This document shows positions 1 through 8,469 of a DNA stretch of 49,104 nucleotides, in pieces. The translations under genes were made by a program, and so were the position numbers. Below the pieces are notes generated by a model. That model worked only from the letters and a program-made list of their open reading frames with translations, had not been told where the DNA came from and did no database searches. Source of the stretch: an uncultured Clostridiaceae bacterium (GTDB lineage Bacteria > Bacillota > Clostridia > TANB77 > CAG-508); assembly GCA_949902805.1 (NCBI GenBank), contig CATLDI010000004.1, positions 1 through 49,104 of the forward strand, in the 5' to 3' direction. The first letter of the stretch is position 1, and every line of letters starts with the position of its first letter.

Positions 1-1
1 A

Positions 2-400
2 GCAAAGGTACTAGAAATAATACCAAAAGGCTACACACTATCAACTAGCAATCCAGAATACTGGACAACAAACGCAGAAGGAAACCTAGAAACAACAGTA
101 GAACTAAAATCAGGAGAAGAAAAGGTACTAGAAGTAGTACTAAAATGGGACAACAACGGAAACAACTTCGGAGAAGCAATCAACACAGCTACCTTAGCAA
201 ACCTAGAAAACGAAGCAAACTACGAAGAAGTAAGCAAAGAAGATAACAATTCAAGTGCAAGCATAGTAACAAGTGTAAAAACAGGAAAAGAAACAAAGGT
301 ATTAGAAATGATATTAAAAACTATAGCTATAAATGGAGCGCTAATACTAATAATATTAATACCAACAATAGCTAAGAAAAGAAGAAATCTAGATAATTAG
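2..400 (+). CDS. C-terminal part of a cell-surface protein (5' end outside window)
   Basis: Open from the window edge to TAG at 398-400, giving about 132 residues. The visible part is an extracellular-type, Asn/Glu/Thr-rich stretch resembling the repeated domains of Gram-positive surface proteins. It ends in a hydrophobic segment (near TIAINGALILIILIPTIA) and a short basic tail (KKRRNLDN), as in membrane-anchored surface proteins. No LPXTG motif is seen in this portion. The codon choice (AAC, CTA, ACA) differs slightly from neighbours, as often in repetitive surface genes. Function and full length cannot be judged from the fragment. A strong terminator follows. Confidence 0.6.
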   Translation, partial: AKVLEIIPKGYTLSTSNPEYWTTNAEGNLETTVELKSGEEKVLEVVLKWDNNGNNFGEAINTATLANLENEANYEEVSKEDNNSSASIVTSVKTGKETKVLEMILKTIAINGALILIILIPTIAKKRRNLDN

Positions 401-430
401 TGCTATAAGAAAAGAATATGGTAACTAAAA

Positions 431-480
431 AGAAAAAATAACATTATTGGTAATTACTCCAATTAATGTTATTTTTTCTT
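431..480 (+). terminator. Rho-independent terminator after the surface protein
   Basis: Long inverted repeat: AAAAAATAACATT-ATTGG, a short loop, CCAAT-TAATGTTATTTTTT. It ends in a T run and lies 30 bases after the surface protein stop. The A-rich left arm makes it able to work on both strands. Confidence 0.8.
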
Positions 481-523
481 GTAATATAACGCTTTATAAT
501 ATATAATAAATTCAGGTGATAAG

Positions 524-2092
524 ATGGAATTAGAAGAATTAATAGGAAAAAGGGAAAAAATAAAAATAATAGGTATAACAAATAATAAAAAATACTATGT
601 CGGAGAAGCTATTAATAGTCAATATAAAATATATATAGAAAATACTGAAGATTATGAAATAGAAGAATTAATGAATTCCACACAAGACTGCCTAATTATA
701 GATATAAAACAAAACAATTTAATAGGCTTTATACTTAGCAACAGAAAATTCGAAAATGATATAAAGAAAATAGAACAAAAATTAAAAAATACAGGTGAGT
801 ATAAAAAAGTAAAAGATATATATTTAATGGAAAGGCTTAAAATAAAAGGAAAAGTTCTAGGCTTGTATTTGGTAGATGAAGGGGATATAGGAGTATACTA
901 TTTAGAAACTATAGAAATTGGTAAGTGGGTAAAAAAAGTAAGAGAAAATAATATTTTATTTAAAGACAAAAAAATAGAAGACGAACTAGGTAGCCAAATA
1001 AAAGATGTAGTACAATCCATAGATTTGACCAAAAAAGAGATTTCTTTAAATCAAGAAAAGGAAAAACAAAAGCATTTAATAGAAAAGGCAATAGGATTAG
1101 AAATAGGAGAAAATATAACGAAAATAGCAACACTAGACTTGAAACAAAAATTAGAAGTAGACCAAAAGGAACAAAGGAAAAATACTAATAATTTTACTAT
1201 ATCTTCACAAGTAAAACATGGAAATATTAAGGATGTTAATATTAAACAAGAAATGGAATTAAATAATAAAGTTACAGATATGAAAACACTAGGACAGTTA
1301 TTAGAAGATAATAATAAATTACCACAAATAGAAGGAAAGAAATTCATAAAAATGGGAGTTATAGAGTCAGACCATATAGATGAATTAACAAATCAAAAAG
1401 GAGAAAATGTAAAAGCGAATACTACTAGATATTCTTTTATAGCCATAGCAAATGATGGAACAGTAATGCCATTAGAACTAAGCCAAGACCATCAAGAAGG
1501 AAATAACCCGACAGAAGTAAATTACCAAATAAAACAAAATGGAGAAATTCAAAAGGATGATGTTTCATCTAGGTTTAATATAGGAGAAGGAACATTTGCC
1601 ATCAAGAATGGAGAATATGGAGAAATAAAAGTATATCATTCACCAAGAAAAACAATAGGAGGAAAAGACCAACAAGGAAATAAAAGCCTAGATAGAGAAT
1701 TAGAAACAGATAATGTTTGGAATATGAAAAAAGAAGAAAGAGATATAGCAGGTCAATATAAAACAGGCTATAGAAGTGTGGAAAAAGGATACCAAGAAGC
1801 AAAATTACATGAAGACGAAACAGGAGAAATATTACCAGAAGACAAAATGAAAACTGCAGATATAGATGGAGATTTAAAAACAAAATCACACATGCATGAT
1901 AATAATGTAGACTATAGTGAATTAGCAACAAAATGGGGATATTACACACAAGGAAAGCCTAATAACCAAAAAGCAGAAGAATTATTTCAACAAAAAAGAA
2001 AAGAAAACCCAGAAAAAGAGCAAAAAGAAATAATAGAAATGATAACAGAAGAATTAGAAGAAGAACTATCTCATAATAGAGAAGGAAGATAA
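524..2092 (+). CDS. Hypothetical protein, 522 residues, cytoplasmic, charged
   Basis: I do not recognise the family. The start ATG is preceded by AGGTGAT with good spacing. No signal peptide or membrane segment is visible. The N-terminal ~130 residues look like a compact alpha/beta domain. Residues ~165-270 are Lys/Glu/Gln-rich and probably coiled-coil. A middle domain (about 280-400) contains beta-rich stretches such as YSFIAIANDGTVMPLE. The last 120 residues are highly charged, with a predicted helical tail rich in Glu. Codon use is like that of the core genes, so there is no sign of recent transfer. It stands alone between a terminator and the hairpin before dacF. Confidence 0.75.
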   Translation: MELEELIGKREKIKIIGITNNKKYYVGEAINSQYKIYIENTEDYEIEELMNSTQDCLIIDIKQNNLIGFILSNRKFENDIKKIEQKLKNTGEYKKVKDIYLMERLKIKGKVLGLYLVDEGDIGVYYLETIEIGKWVKKVRENNILFKDKKIEDELGSQIKDVVQSIDLTKKEISLNQEKEKQKHLIEKAIGLEIGENITKIATLDLKQKLEVDQKEQRKNTNNFTISSQVKHGNIKDVNIKQEMELNNKVTDMKTLGQLLEDNNKLPQIEGKKFIKMGVIESDHIDELTNQKGENVKANTTRYSFIAIANDGTVMPLELSQDHQEGNNPTEVNYQIKQNGEIQKDDVSSRFNIGEGTFAIKNGEYGEIKVYHSPRKTIGGKDQQGNKSLDRELETDNVWNMKKEERDIAGQYKTGYRSVEKGYQEAKLHEDETGEILPEDKMKTADIDGDLKTKSHMHDNNVDYSELATKWGYYTQGKPNNQKAEELFQQKRKENPEKEQKEIIEMITEELEEELSHNREGR

Positions 2093-2165
2093 ATTTCAAA
2101 TTTAAAAATGAATTAAAAGATATAGTTTTTAAAGAATCAAATAATATATTTTAAAATTAGTAATA

Positions 2166-2203
2166 AAAATCACCTTATATAATAAAATATAAAAGGTGAT
2201 TTT
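2166..2203 (+). terminator. Hairpin overlapping the dacF ribosome binding site
   Basis: AAAATCACCTT (2166-2176) pairs with AAGGTGATTTT (2193-2203). The T-rich 3' side fits a terminator for the gene ending at 2092. The right arm also contains the AAGGTG that serves the next gene, so the stem would hide that ribosome binding site in any read-through transcript. Confidence 0.6.
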
Positions 2204-2204
2204 A

Positions 2205-3504
2205 TTGTTACATATAAAAAATAAATTGAAAACTGTAGGGGCCATTTCAATCGCTCGCAATATAAATAATTTATTTAAAATTATACTAATATTATTAATA
2301 TTAATTAATATGTGTATTCCAACAATATACGCAGATGATGGAGAAGAAGAGGAACTAAACCAAAGTGAATTCCAAGAAATAGTAGAGTCAAGCACTAAAC
2401 CCACAAGCGAACCAATATTAAATTCAAAGGCAGCAATAATTTATGACAGAACTACCAAAAAAATAATATGGGGGAAAAATGAAAATACAAAAAGAGCCAT
2501 GGCATCTACAACTAAAATAATGACAGCAATTGTGGTATTAGAAAAAAGTAACTTGACAGATGTAGTAACAATTTCAAAAAAAGCCGCGAACACAGGGGGG
2601 TCAAGGCTAAAACTAAATACAGATGATAAAATAACTATAAATGATTTACTGTATGGATTAATGCTACGTTCACGGAAATGATGCAGCAGTAGCACTAGCA
2701 GAACATGTAGGAGGAAGTGTAGAAGGATTTGCAAAGTTAATGAATGACAAAGGAAAAGAATTAGGACTTGAAAATACTAATTTTGTAACCCCACATGGAC
2801 TTGACAATGATGAACATTACACAACAGCATATGAATTAGCAATGCTTACAGACTATGCATTAGAAAATTCAAAATTTGCTAATATAGTAGCAACCAAAAA
2901 TTGCAACATTACAATAAATGGTCAAAGCAGAAATATAAATAACACCAATGAACTTTTAGGAAGTTTATATGGAGTAGATGGAGTAAAAACAGGATTTACA
3001 GGAAATGCAATGAGGTGTTTAGTAACTTCGTGTAAAAGGGATGGAAACCAAATTATAACAGTAGTACTAGGAGCAGATACAAAAAAACAAAGAACATCAG
3101 ATAGCATAAAACTAATAGAATATGCATTTAGCAATTATGAAAGAATAAATATAGAAGAAATTGTTAAAAAAGAATTTGAAAATTGGAAACAAATTAATGA
3201 AAGTCGCATATATATTAATAAAGCAGAAAATAAAAAAATTGAATTAGAATTAAGTGAAATGCAAAGCAAAATAATTCCAATAAAAAAAGGAGAAGAAAAG
3301 GATATAAACATAGAAATAAATTGCATATACCAACATGAAGCACCACTAATCAAAGGAAAAAAGATAGGAAATTTAATAGTGAAGAAAAAAGAAAATATAA
3401 TTGAAACAATAGATATAGTGCTAAAAGAAGAAGTAAAAAAGAAAAACATAATAAGCTATATGCTCCAATTTTTCGAAAATTTACCCACATGTCTTGACTT
3501 TTAA
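2205..3504 (+). CDS. dacF: D-alanyl-D-alanine carboxypeptidase (PBP5/DacF type), interrupted by a +1 frameshift at CGGA
   Basis: Penicillin-binding DD-carboxypeptidase (peptidase S11) that trims the terminal D-Ala of peptidoglycan stem peptides outside the membrane. I chose TTG 2205, six bases after AGGTG, over the GTG at 2196 that overlaps it. A signal-like hydrophobic stretch (~25-43) is followed by the acyl-enzyme motif STTK (~101-104). Further on are NFVTPHGLDN, the KTG motif in GVKTGFTGNA, and the C-terminal DacF-type domain. The frame breaks exactly in the SxN motif: the frame-0 reading is CGT TCA CGG AAA TGA, while dropping C2673 gives Arg-Ser-Gly-Asn-Asp and an uninterrupted remainder. 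Without a shift the product is 158 residues and lacks SGN and KTG. See findings: the same CGGA break recurs in other genes. Residues 11-19 come from an intergenic repeat. Confidence 0.8.
2235..2259 (+). repeat. Family B repeat fragment inside the dacF N-terminus
   Basis: GTAGGGGCCATTTCAATCG followed by CTCGC matches the arm of the repeat at 10754 and 32305 (GTAGGGGCGATTATCAATCG then CCCGC). Here it is translated as part of the DacF leader (TVGAISIAR), just before the hydrophobic signal segment. Confidence 0.6.
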
Positions 3505-3546
3505 TAATAATTTTGGTATTATAGATATGCTTTAACAAAAGCATAT

Positions 3547-3622
3547 GCGGGAATAGCTCAGTTGATAGAGCGCTGCCTTGCCAAGGCAGAGGTCGCGGGT
3601 TTGAGCCCCGTTTCCCGCTCCA
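3547..3622 (+). tRNA. tRNA-Gly (GCC)
   Basis: Complete cloverleaf with encoded CCA. The acceptor GCGGGAA pairs with TTCCCGC. The anticodon stem-loop CTGCC-TTGCCAA-GGCAG has anticodon GCC. The T-arm GCGGG-TTTGAGC-CCCGT is intact. The gene lies 26 bases before tRNA-Cys and is probably co-transcribed with it. Confidence 0.97.
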
Positions 3623-3648
3623 AATGTGAAATAAAATCTAAAATATTC

Positions 3649-3722
3649 GGCGCTATAGCCAAGCGGTAAGGCACGAGTCTGCAAAACTCTGATCCCCGGT
3701 TCAAATCCGGGTGGCGCCTCCA
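3649..3722 (+). tRNA. tRNA-Cys (GCA)
   Basis: The acceptor GGCGCTA pairs with TGGCGCC, and CCA is encoded. The anticodon loop CTGCAAA gives GCA. Its 3' end borders the accessory region that follows, so it is a candidate integration site. I could not find a copy of the tRNA 3' end at the far side of the island. Confidence 0.97.
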
Positions 3723-3762
3723 ACGACGAATCTGTTCGAACTTTATTGAACAGATAGATATG

Positions 3763-3797
3763 AAAATCAATCAGTAAAATGGTTGATTTTTTCTTTT
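3763..3797 (+). terminator. Terminator after the tRNA pair
   Basis: AAAATCAA, then a loop, then TTGATTTT followed by a T-rich run, 40 bases after tRNA-Cys. A smaller hairpin (CTGTTC...GAACAG, 3732-3753) precedes it. Confidence 0.65.
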
Positions 3798-3841
3798 GCA
3801 AAAAATCATCCTAATTCTATAAGGAAAGGATGGTGCTTGAA

Positions 3842-4111
3842 ATGAAGATAATTAAGCAAGAACTAGAATTTGAGGAATGTCTGAAACAGCAATTGGAATT
3901 TATATGTGAGTTTTCTAAAGTTATTCCTACTTTTGTTAATGGTAGCATTAGAAAATTAGAGAAAACTAATCTTACATATATTGAACCACATAGAGTGATT
4001 ATTAAAAATATTACTTTTTTAGTTTTTAATTATTCAAATGATGTGTATATTACTAACTTGACTAAAAAGATTAAATTATCAGAGTTAGAAGACTATCTGA
4101 AAAATATATAA
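3842..4111 (+). CDS. Hypothetical small protein of the mobile element
   Basis: Unrecognised soluble protein of 89 residues from ATG 3842 (93 if ATG 3830 is used). The AAGGAAAGGATGG upstream fits the later ATG better, since ATG 3830 abuts the purine run. It is rich in Glu, Lys and Ile, with predicted helix, then strands around HRVIIKNITFLVFNYSNDVYITNL, then a C-terminal helix. It sits first in the accessory region after the tRNAs. Third positions use more T than the core genes, which suggests acquisition with the relaxase module downstream. Confidence 0.6.
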   Translation: MKIIKQELEFEECLKQQLEFICEFSKVIPTFVNGSIRKLEKTNLTYIEPHRVIIKNITFLVFNYSNDVYITNLTKKIKLSELEDYLKNI

Positions 4112-4121
4112 ATGTAAATAT

Positions 4122-4149
4122 TTGACATTTCTTAAAATCGTAGTATAAT
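4122..4149 (+). promoter_or_regulatory. Promoter with -35 TTGACA and -10 TATAAT
   Basis: TTGACA (4122-4127), 16-base spacer, TATAAT (4144-4149). It reads into a ~150-base leader ending in a terminator hairpin (4259-4306) before the next coding sequence. Confidence 0.8.
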
Positions 4150-4258
4150 ATAATCAATGAAAAATTTATATTTGCTCGGCAAGAGCTAGATATATGAGTA
4201 CTTTGAAAAAATCATATTATATTGCATTATTATATTTTAATTTATGATAAATGGATTT

Positions 4259-4306
4259 TAGAGATGTCAGTAGTACTCGTGTGTACTTTGATGTCTCTTT
4301 TTTGTT
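4259..4306 (+). terminator. Leader terminator (possible attenuator)
   Basis: AGAGATGTCAGTAGTAC pairs imperfectly (two or three G:U) with GTACTTTGATGTCTCT and is followed by TTTTTT. It lies between the promoter at 4122 and the AGGAGG at 4307-4312 of the next gene. A terminator between promoter and start suggests transcription attenuation, a common arrangement in mobile-element genes. Confidence 0.65.
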
Positions 4307-4320
4307 AGGAGGTTTGAAAA

Positions 4321-4657
4321 TTGAACGAAGAAAAGAAACAATGTGGGTTATATTGAAGCAACATACTATTTAGATAAACAAGTATTTTATTTCAACTTTG
4401 CTGAAGATAATAGTGCTATTGTTAGGGTATTTTCTTTAAAAGATTATTACAAATTAGATCCAGATAATAAAATGGAAACTTATGAGTTTGGTATAATATA
4501 TATTCGTGAAGAAGATAAGTTCCAAATGAAAGAAATTGACTCTGCATTTGATTATATACCAGATGAAAGTAACGATAGTGTTATTTACACAAAAGAGCCT
4601 ACTTCTATTTCAGTAGGTGTAAAGCCAGCAAAATTTTGCGAAGAAAAAACAGAATAA
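4321..4657 (+). pseudogene. Hypothetical protein of the mobile element, frameshifted near its start
   Basis: AGGAGG at 4307-4312 points to TTG 4321. This opens MNEEKKQCGLY and then meets TGA. The long frame (4343 onward, GYIEATYYLDKQVFYFNFAE...) is entered if one G of TGTGGG is dropped, giving ...KKQCGYIEATYY. The long frame on its own has only GTG 4343, about 30 bases from the binding site. The most likely reading is a one-base insertion in a G run at 4343-4346. The protein (about 112 residues when joined) has no motif I recognise. It is acidic and soluble. The break is at GGG, not at CGGA, and fits general decay of this element. Confidence 0.55.
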
Positions 4658-4873
4658 TTGTTGCAACCATTACTTTATATATTATCTATGTTGCAACAAC
4701 AAATTAACGAGAACAAATTTGTATTTGCAATTAGCAAATATAAATTTTGTATCGAGTTAATTTGATAAATTTTAGCTCTGTGAGATAAAATTTATTGCCT
4801 CGCAGAGCCCCCATGTTATGATAGTATGTCATAACATATAGGGGGTTAGGACTTGTGACAAGGTCAAAGTCCT
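4658..4873 (+). other. Hairpin-rich region upstream of the relaxase; likely origin of transfer
   Basis: Four nested inverted repeats in about 210 bases. TTGTTGCAAC (4658-4667) pairs with GTTGCAACAA (4690-4699). TTAACGAGAACAAA.. pairs with ..TTTTGTATCGAGTTAA. GCTCTGTGAG pairs with CTCGCAGAGC. TGTTATGA pairs with TCATAACA, flanked by CCCCC and GGGGG, followed by AGGACTT...AAGTCCT. MobV-family relaxases nick at hairpins just upstream of their own genes, so an oriT is the natural reading. The nick site itself cannot be placed from sequence alone. Confidence 0.55.
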
Positions 4874-4905
4874 ATGCTACGAAGAAATTTCAAAGGAGGT
4901 ACTTT

Positions 4906-6293
4906 ATGGAGCAAGAATTAGCATATTCTTTTCACTTAGGTAGTGATAGAAATAAAAGTAAATTAGCAAAGAAAGTTGCAAAAGAAAATGTGTCTGGAAC
5001 TACTTCTTTAGCAAATAATGCAATTCAAAATGCAAAAGACTTGTCTGATGTTAATAAACACAATTTAAGAGATTATGATAATCAAAGAGAATTGATTAGA
5101 ACGATTTATGGAACAGATGATATTGTAAATGATGTAAAGCAAGTATATTTAGATGAGTTTGAAGAAGCAAAACTAGAATATAACAACAAGCAAACTCGTG
5201 AAGATAGAAAAATTGAAGATTACTTCAAAAAAGTATGTGAATCTCAAAATGATATAGCTTGTGAAATTATAATAGAACTTGGAGATATGGACTTTTGGAA
5301 CGATAAAGATAAAAGATATATATTTAAAATGGTTGATGTATATAACGAACAAGTAAAGGAATTAATTGAAATTGTACCAGATTTTAAGATAGCAAATGCA
5401 ACAATCCATTTTGATGAAGTTTCTCCCCATATGCACATTGTAGGTGTTCCAGTTTCTTATGATTGTAAAAGAGGAATGAAGAAACAAGTAGTAAAATCAA
5501 AGTTATTTACTAAAACCACATTAACACAAATACAAGATAAAATGAGAAATGCTTGTATAAAGTTTTTTAATAAGTTCTATGATATGGATTTTAAGCTAAA
5601 AGAAAAGCAAAAAGGCAGAAATCAAGATATAAATGTTAAAGATATGGGAGATTATAAAGAAATCAAGAAACAACTAAAACAGAAAGAACAGAAACTAACT
5701 AAAGCTAATAATCAAACAAAACAACTTGATAATACAAGTAAAGATATAAAAGAAATATTAGACAATCTAAAACCTACTTTGATGAATAAAAATAATATGG
5801 TTATTTCAAACGAGGATGTCCAGAAAATCAAAAATTATACAGAAGATGTAAAAGATATTACTAAAACTGTTAGAAGTGTAAATGACTTAAATATAGCTAT
5901 AAAAGAGTTTGAACATTCTGCTTTTGATATAGAAAAAGAAAATTGTTCACTTAAATATGAAATAGACCTAAAAGAAAATGAAATCGGCAGTTAAAAAATG
6001 AACTCTCTACTAAAGATAAGATTATTAGCAAGTTACAAACTGAAAAGGAAAAGATAAAACAAGAATTGCAGAAATTCAAAGGTTTTTGGAATAGAATTAA
6101 GAGCCATTTTCACAAAAGAATTTGCTATGATAAAGATAATAACTATAAAATTGTAAGTGATGATCTATATAAAAATGGCATATTTGATAGCAATGAAAAT
6201 GAAATTGCTAATAATATTTATAGAAGAGTAACTATACCAGATGAAAACAAGCAAATCAAGAATAAAAAGAAAAATAATGATACCAGATTTTAA
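4906..6293 (+). pseudogene. MobV-type relaxase (plasmid recombination enzyme family), split by a frameshift
   Basis: Mobilization relaxase that nicks oriT and leads the strand in conjugal transfer. The start is ATG 4906 behind AAAGGAGG; the in-frame ATG 4855 lies in the oriT palindrome. The N-terminal domain carries the Mob/Pre metal-binding signature HFDEVSPHMH (His-x-Asp-Glu...Pro-His-x-His). A long coiled coil follows (~240-360). The frame ends at TAA 5992-5994 after KENEIGS. The coiled coil and a C-terminal part (QKFKGFWNRIKSHF...) continue in another frame to 6293, so one base has been lost near 5980-5990. The truncated product keeps the catalytic domain and might still nick, but the gene looks decayed. 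The shift is -1/+2, unlike the CGGA breaks elsewhere. Confidence 0.75.
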
Positions 6294-6307
6294 AAGGAGG
6301 AAAAGTT

Positions 6308-6697
6308 ATAGATAATAAATTAACAAAAACAAAAGTTGATGAAAGAACAGGAATTGAATATCATTTAGAGGGAGATTATTATATACCAAATCTAGCAATG
6401 CCTAAACAAGAAAAAATCATTTTAAATAAATATGGAAGAATGAGATTAAAATATTTAAAAGAATATAAAAAGGCTGATTATACTATAATGCTTATGAACG
6501 GAACATTAAATGCACATTTAAAAGAACTACAAGAAACAGCAGATAATAGAGTAAAACAGATTATTAGTGAGTTAAAAGATAAAAGCGATTTGACAGAAGA
6601 TATGAAAAATACAGATATGCTTTATTGGATAGGTACTATGAACTCTATTAAGGCTCAAGCTGAAGAAATTGTTTTTAGTGAATTGATTTATGTGTAA
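6308..6697 (+). CDS. TnpV-like transposon-encoded protein with ATA in place of the start codon
   Basis: About 129 residues, similar in layout to the small TnpV proteins that travel with clostridial mobilizable elements. It has the motif YYIPNLAMP near the N-terminus, then KYGRMRLKYLKEYKKADYT, and a C-terminal helix ending AQAEEIVFSELIY. Homology and a strong AAAGGAGG at 6293-6299 put the start at 6308, where the codon is ATA, so an ATG appears to have mutated. The next in-frame ATG (6398) would remove 30 conserved residues. ATA may start weakly or not at all. The role of TnpV is not known. Its place directly after the relaxase supports one mobile unit. Confidence 0.65.
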   Translation: MDNKLTKTKVDERTGIEYHLEGDYYIPNLAMPKQEKIILNKYGRMRLKYLKEYKKADYTIMLMNGTLNAHLKELQETADNRVKQIISELKDKSDLTEDMKNTDMLYWIGTMNSIKAQAEEIVFSELIYV

Positions 6698-6705
6698 AAA
6701 AATTG

Positions 6706-6742
6706 TTCAAAGTGAATGGTGGACAAATCCATTCGCTTTGAA
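6706..6742 (+). terminator. Hairpin after tnpV
   Basis: TTCAAAGTGAATGG (6706-6719) pairs with CCATTCGCTTTGAA (6729-6742), with a single G:T pair. No long T run follows, so termination is likely but not certain. Confidence 0.55.
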
Positions 6743-6922
6743 ATTGTAATGTCTACAATATTTTTTTATATTTTATAGTGAATATTCTTCAAATATGTTA
6801 CATAAAAATAAAGTACAGTTAATGTTTTACCAAGAATTGCACATCGATTAAAAATTAAAATAATAGAACGAAAGAGCAATGCCCTTTCGTTCTATTACCA
6901 GTAGCTTGAAAGATTATAAAAA

Positions 6923-7987
6923 TTAGATTTTCAAAACGTGTGTAACGGATTTTAACCTTTTGTCATTAATCGTTGTCATTCCTTTTTCAACAAAAAAGTC
7001 AATTGGCATATCCGTGCCAAAACATAGACCTATACGTGCATTTTCATTATCATAATCAGAATCCGAAATATCTGTATCTGCATCAACAGAAAAAATGATA
7101 GGATCAAGGAGACAATATAACATATGTTCAAGCTGTGTAACTTGCAAGTGCATATCGTATAACTGTAACTCCATTCTATTTGCTCTGGCTTCGCTACTTC
7201 TAACTCGGCTTTCTAAACTGTTAGTTAAAGCTTCAACCCAATCAATTCGTTTATGACATTCATCGATGGATTTTTCAACAGCTTTAAAATTCTCCTTCAT
7301 AGTTTCATGTAAACTTTCTAAGTTTTTATTGTTGGTTTTTATCATCTTATAGAGATTTCTTTGCGTTGGCATAATCATCCCTAAAGTAGTTGATAAATGA
7401 TGTAATTTTTTCGAGAAATACCTTGGCAGAAGTTCTTTGATGGATACTTCTTCCCACGGGTCATAAAACGAAATAGGTGCTAACATATACAGTTGCTGTT
7501 CTCCTGCATAGTCTCGACAATTAGATACTACTTCCTTGAATTCATCATAGGAATCTCTAATTTTTTCTGCATAATCCTCGTCTTCTTCAGCATACATTTC
7601 AATGATTTTGTCCATATTAATATAGTTCATAGGTAAAATCACAAAACTAAGTGCATCAGCCATTTTCTTTAATTCCGACACCTTGACAATTGGGTACTGC
7701 GATAAATCGCTTAAATAATTATATTCCATTTTTGTGTCAAGGCATGAAGAGTCAAAATCTTTAGGAATAAATCCAACTTCATCCCAAAAATCTTGAAAGA
7801 CTTCAGACTCTTTGTCAAGAATGTGCTTTCCAATTTCGGAATCTTCAGATATTTCGTAGTCAAATGTCTTTGACATCAAATTTACAGCTTTCCGAAATTT
7901 TTCTAACTGAGTAGCATAGCTTTTTTGTTTTGTTATCTCCTTTTCTTCTAATTCTTGCACTGGTAAAAAATTGGTTAGTACTGGCAT
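6923..7987 (-). CDS. Hypothetical protein, 354 residues, with C-terminal coiled coil; island cargo
   Basis: I do not recognise the family. The start is placed at the ATG complementary to 7985-7987, behind AGAAAGGAG, rather than at the distal ATG 8113. There is no signal peptide. The N-terminal ~200 residues are acidic and mixed alpha/beta. Residues ~230-320 form a long heptad-like coiled coil, followed by an acidic linker and a short C-terminal domain (RIGLCFGTDMPIDFFVEKG). It is transcribed against all its neighbours and has a more mixed codon use, including CGT, CGA and one CGG, consistent with transfer. The single CGG (7892-7894) is read through in frame, unlike the CGGA sites in core genes. 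Confidence 0.7.
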   Translation of the reverse strand: MPVLTNFLPVQELEEKEITKQKSYATQLEKFRKAVNLMSKTFDYEISEDSEIGKHILDKESEVFQDFWDEVGFIPKDFDSSCLDTKMEYNYLSDLSQYPIVKVSELKKMADALSFVILPMNYINMDKIIEMYAEEDEDYAEKIRDSYDEFKEVVSNCRDYAGEQQLYMLAPISFYDPWEEVSIKELLPRYFSKKLHHLSTTLGMIMPTQRNLYKMIKTNNKNLESLHETMKENFKAVEKSIDECHKRIDWVEALTNSLESRVRSSEARANRMELQLYDMHLQVTQLEHMLYCLLDPIIFSVDADTDISDSDYDNENARIGLCFGTDMPIDFFVEKGMTTINDKRLKSVTHVLKI

Positions 7988-8141
7988 AATATTCTCCTTT
8001 CTGAAGCTAATGTTTTCAACTGTTTCATTATGAGCATAACCATTTTCAATGTTCATTAAAATTTCTAATGAGCATAAAAAATTTACTCTAATGATATTAT
8101 ATATTGTTTTCATAAAATTTCAACCTTTTTTGATAAATTTA

Positions 8142-8169
8142 TTGCAATTTATAAAAGTTATGATATACT
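8142..8169 (+). promoter_or_regulatory. Promoter upstream of a short leader and the 29-residue peptide
   Basis: TTGCAA (8142-8147), 16-base spacer, TATACT (8164-8169). Transcripts would begin near 8176 and meet the terminator at 8246-8287. Confidence 0.5.
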
Positions 8170-8245
8170 TTAATAAATTGATGGATATTTGTATCAATCG
8201 TTATGAGAGAAAAAAGTTGTAGATAACTACGACGTTCGCTCTAGA

Positions 8246-8287
8246 AAAACGAGAAAATGTTGAAATATCAATATTTTCTCGTTTTTT
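8246..8287 (+). terminator. Leader terminator upstream of the small peptide gene
   Basis: AAAACGAGAAAAT (8246-8258) pairs perfectly with ATTTTCTCGTTTT (8273-8285), followed by more T. A smaller stem (TTGTAG-ATAA-CTACGA, 8216-8231) precedes it. A ~110-base terminated RNA, or an attenuator for the next ORF, is implied. Confidence 0.7.
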
Positions 8288-8362
8288 GTGCTTTTAGAGT
8301 TGGAAATAAAAATGCAGCATTTTCAATACTTGATACATTCGAGAACAAGGAGGTGGTTGTTT

Positions 8363-8452
8363 ATGGTAAATTTTTTGCTATTCCTAATATTAGGATTTAT
8401 GCTTTCAATAACTATAAATGTAGCCTTGTTACATACTGTATGCATAATGTAG
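8363..8452 (+). CDS. 29-residue hydrophobic membrane peptide
   Basis: ATG 8363 follows a strong AAGGAGGTGG with good spacing and runs 29 codons to TAG. The product is almost entirely one membrane span (near FLLFLILGFMLSITINVALL). Size, hydrophobicity, a strong ribosome binding site and a terminated leader RNA just upstream resemble type I toxin loci or small regulatory membrane peptides. No family is recognised. The alternative 66-codon frame from 8257 runs through the terminator hairpin and is rejected. Confidence 0.5.
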   Translation: MVNFLLFLILGFMLSITINVALLHTVCIM

Positions 8453-8469
8453 GCTAATAAACAATAAAA

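Noticed and set aside
3712..3722. Attachment-site duplication of the tRNA-Cys 3' end
   Set aside because: I searched downstream to about 10 kb by eye for the tRNA 3' end and found no second copy.
3532..3801. Reverse-strand ORFs over the tRNA-Gly/tRNA-Cys region
   Set aside because: They are antisense to two complete tRNAs; the protein-like look comes from tRNA sequence.
4341..4348. GGG break in the small mobile-element gene as part of the CGGA series
   Set aside because: It is an extra G in a G run, without C, and lies in an element with other decay; the start of the gene is also uncertain.
5975..5995. Relaxase break as another CGGA site
   Set aside because: The frame-0 codons are ATC GGC AGT TAA. 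CGG occurs only in the downstream frame and is followed by C, and the shift is -1/+2, so it is a different lesion.
8257..8457. 66-codon plus-strand frame
   Set aside because: It starts inside a perfect terminator hairpin, has no ribosome binding site, and a better supported 29-codon ORF overlaps it in another frame.
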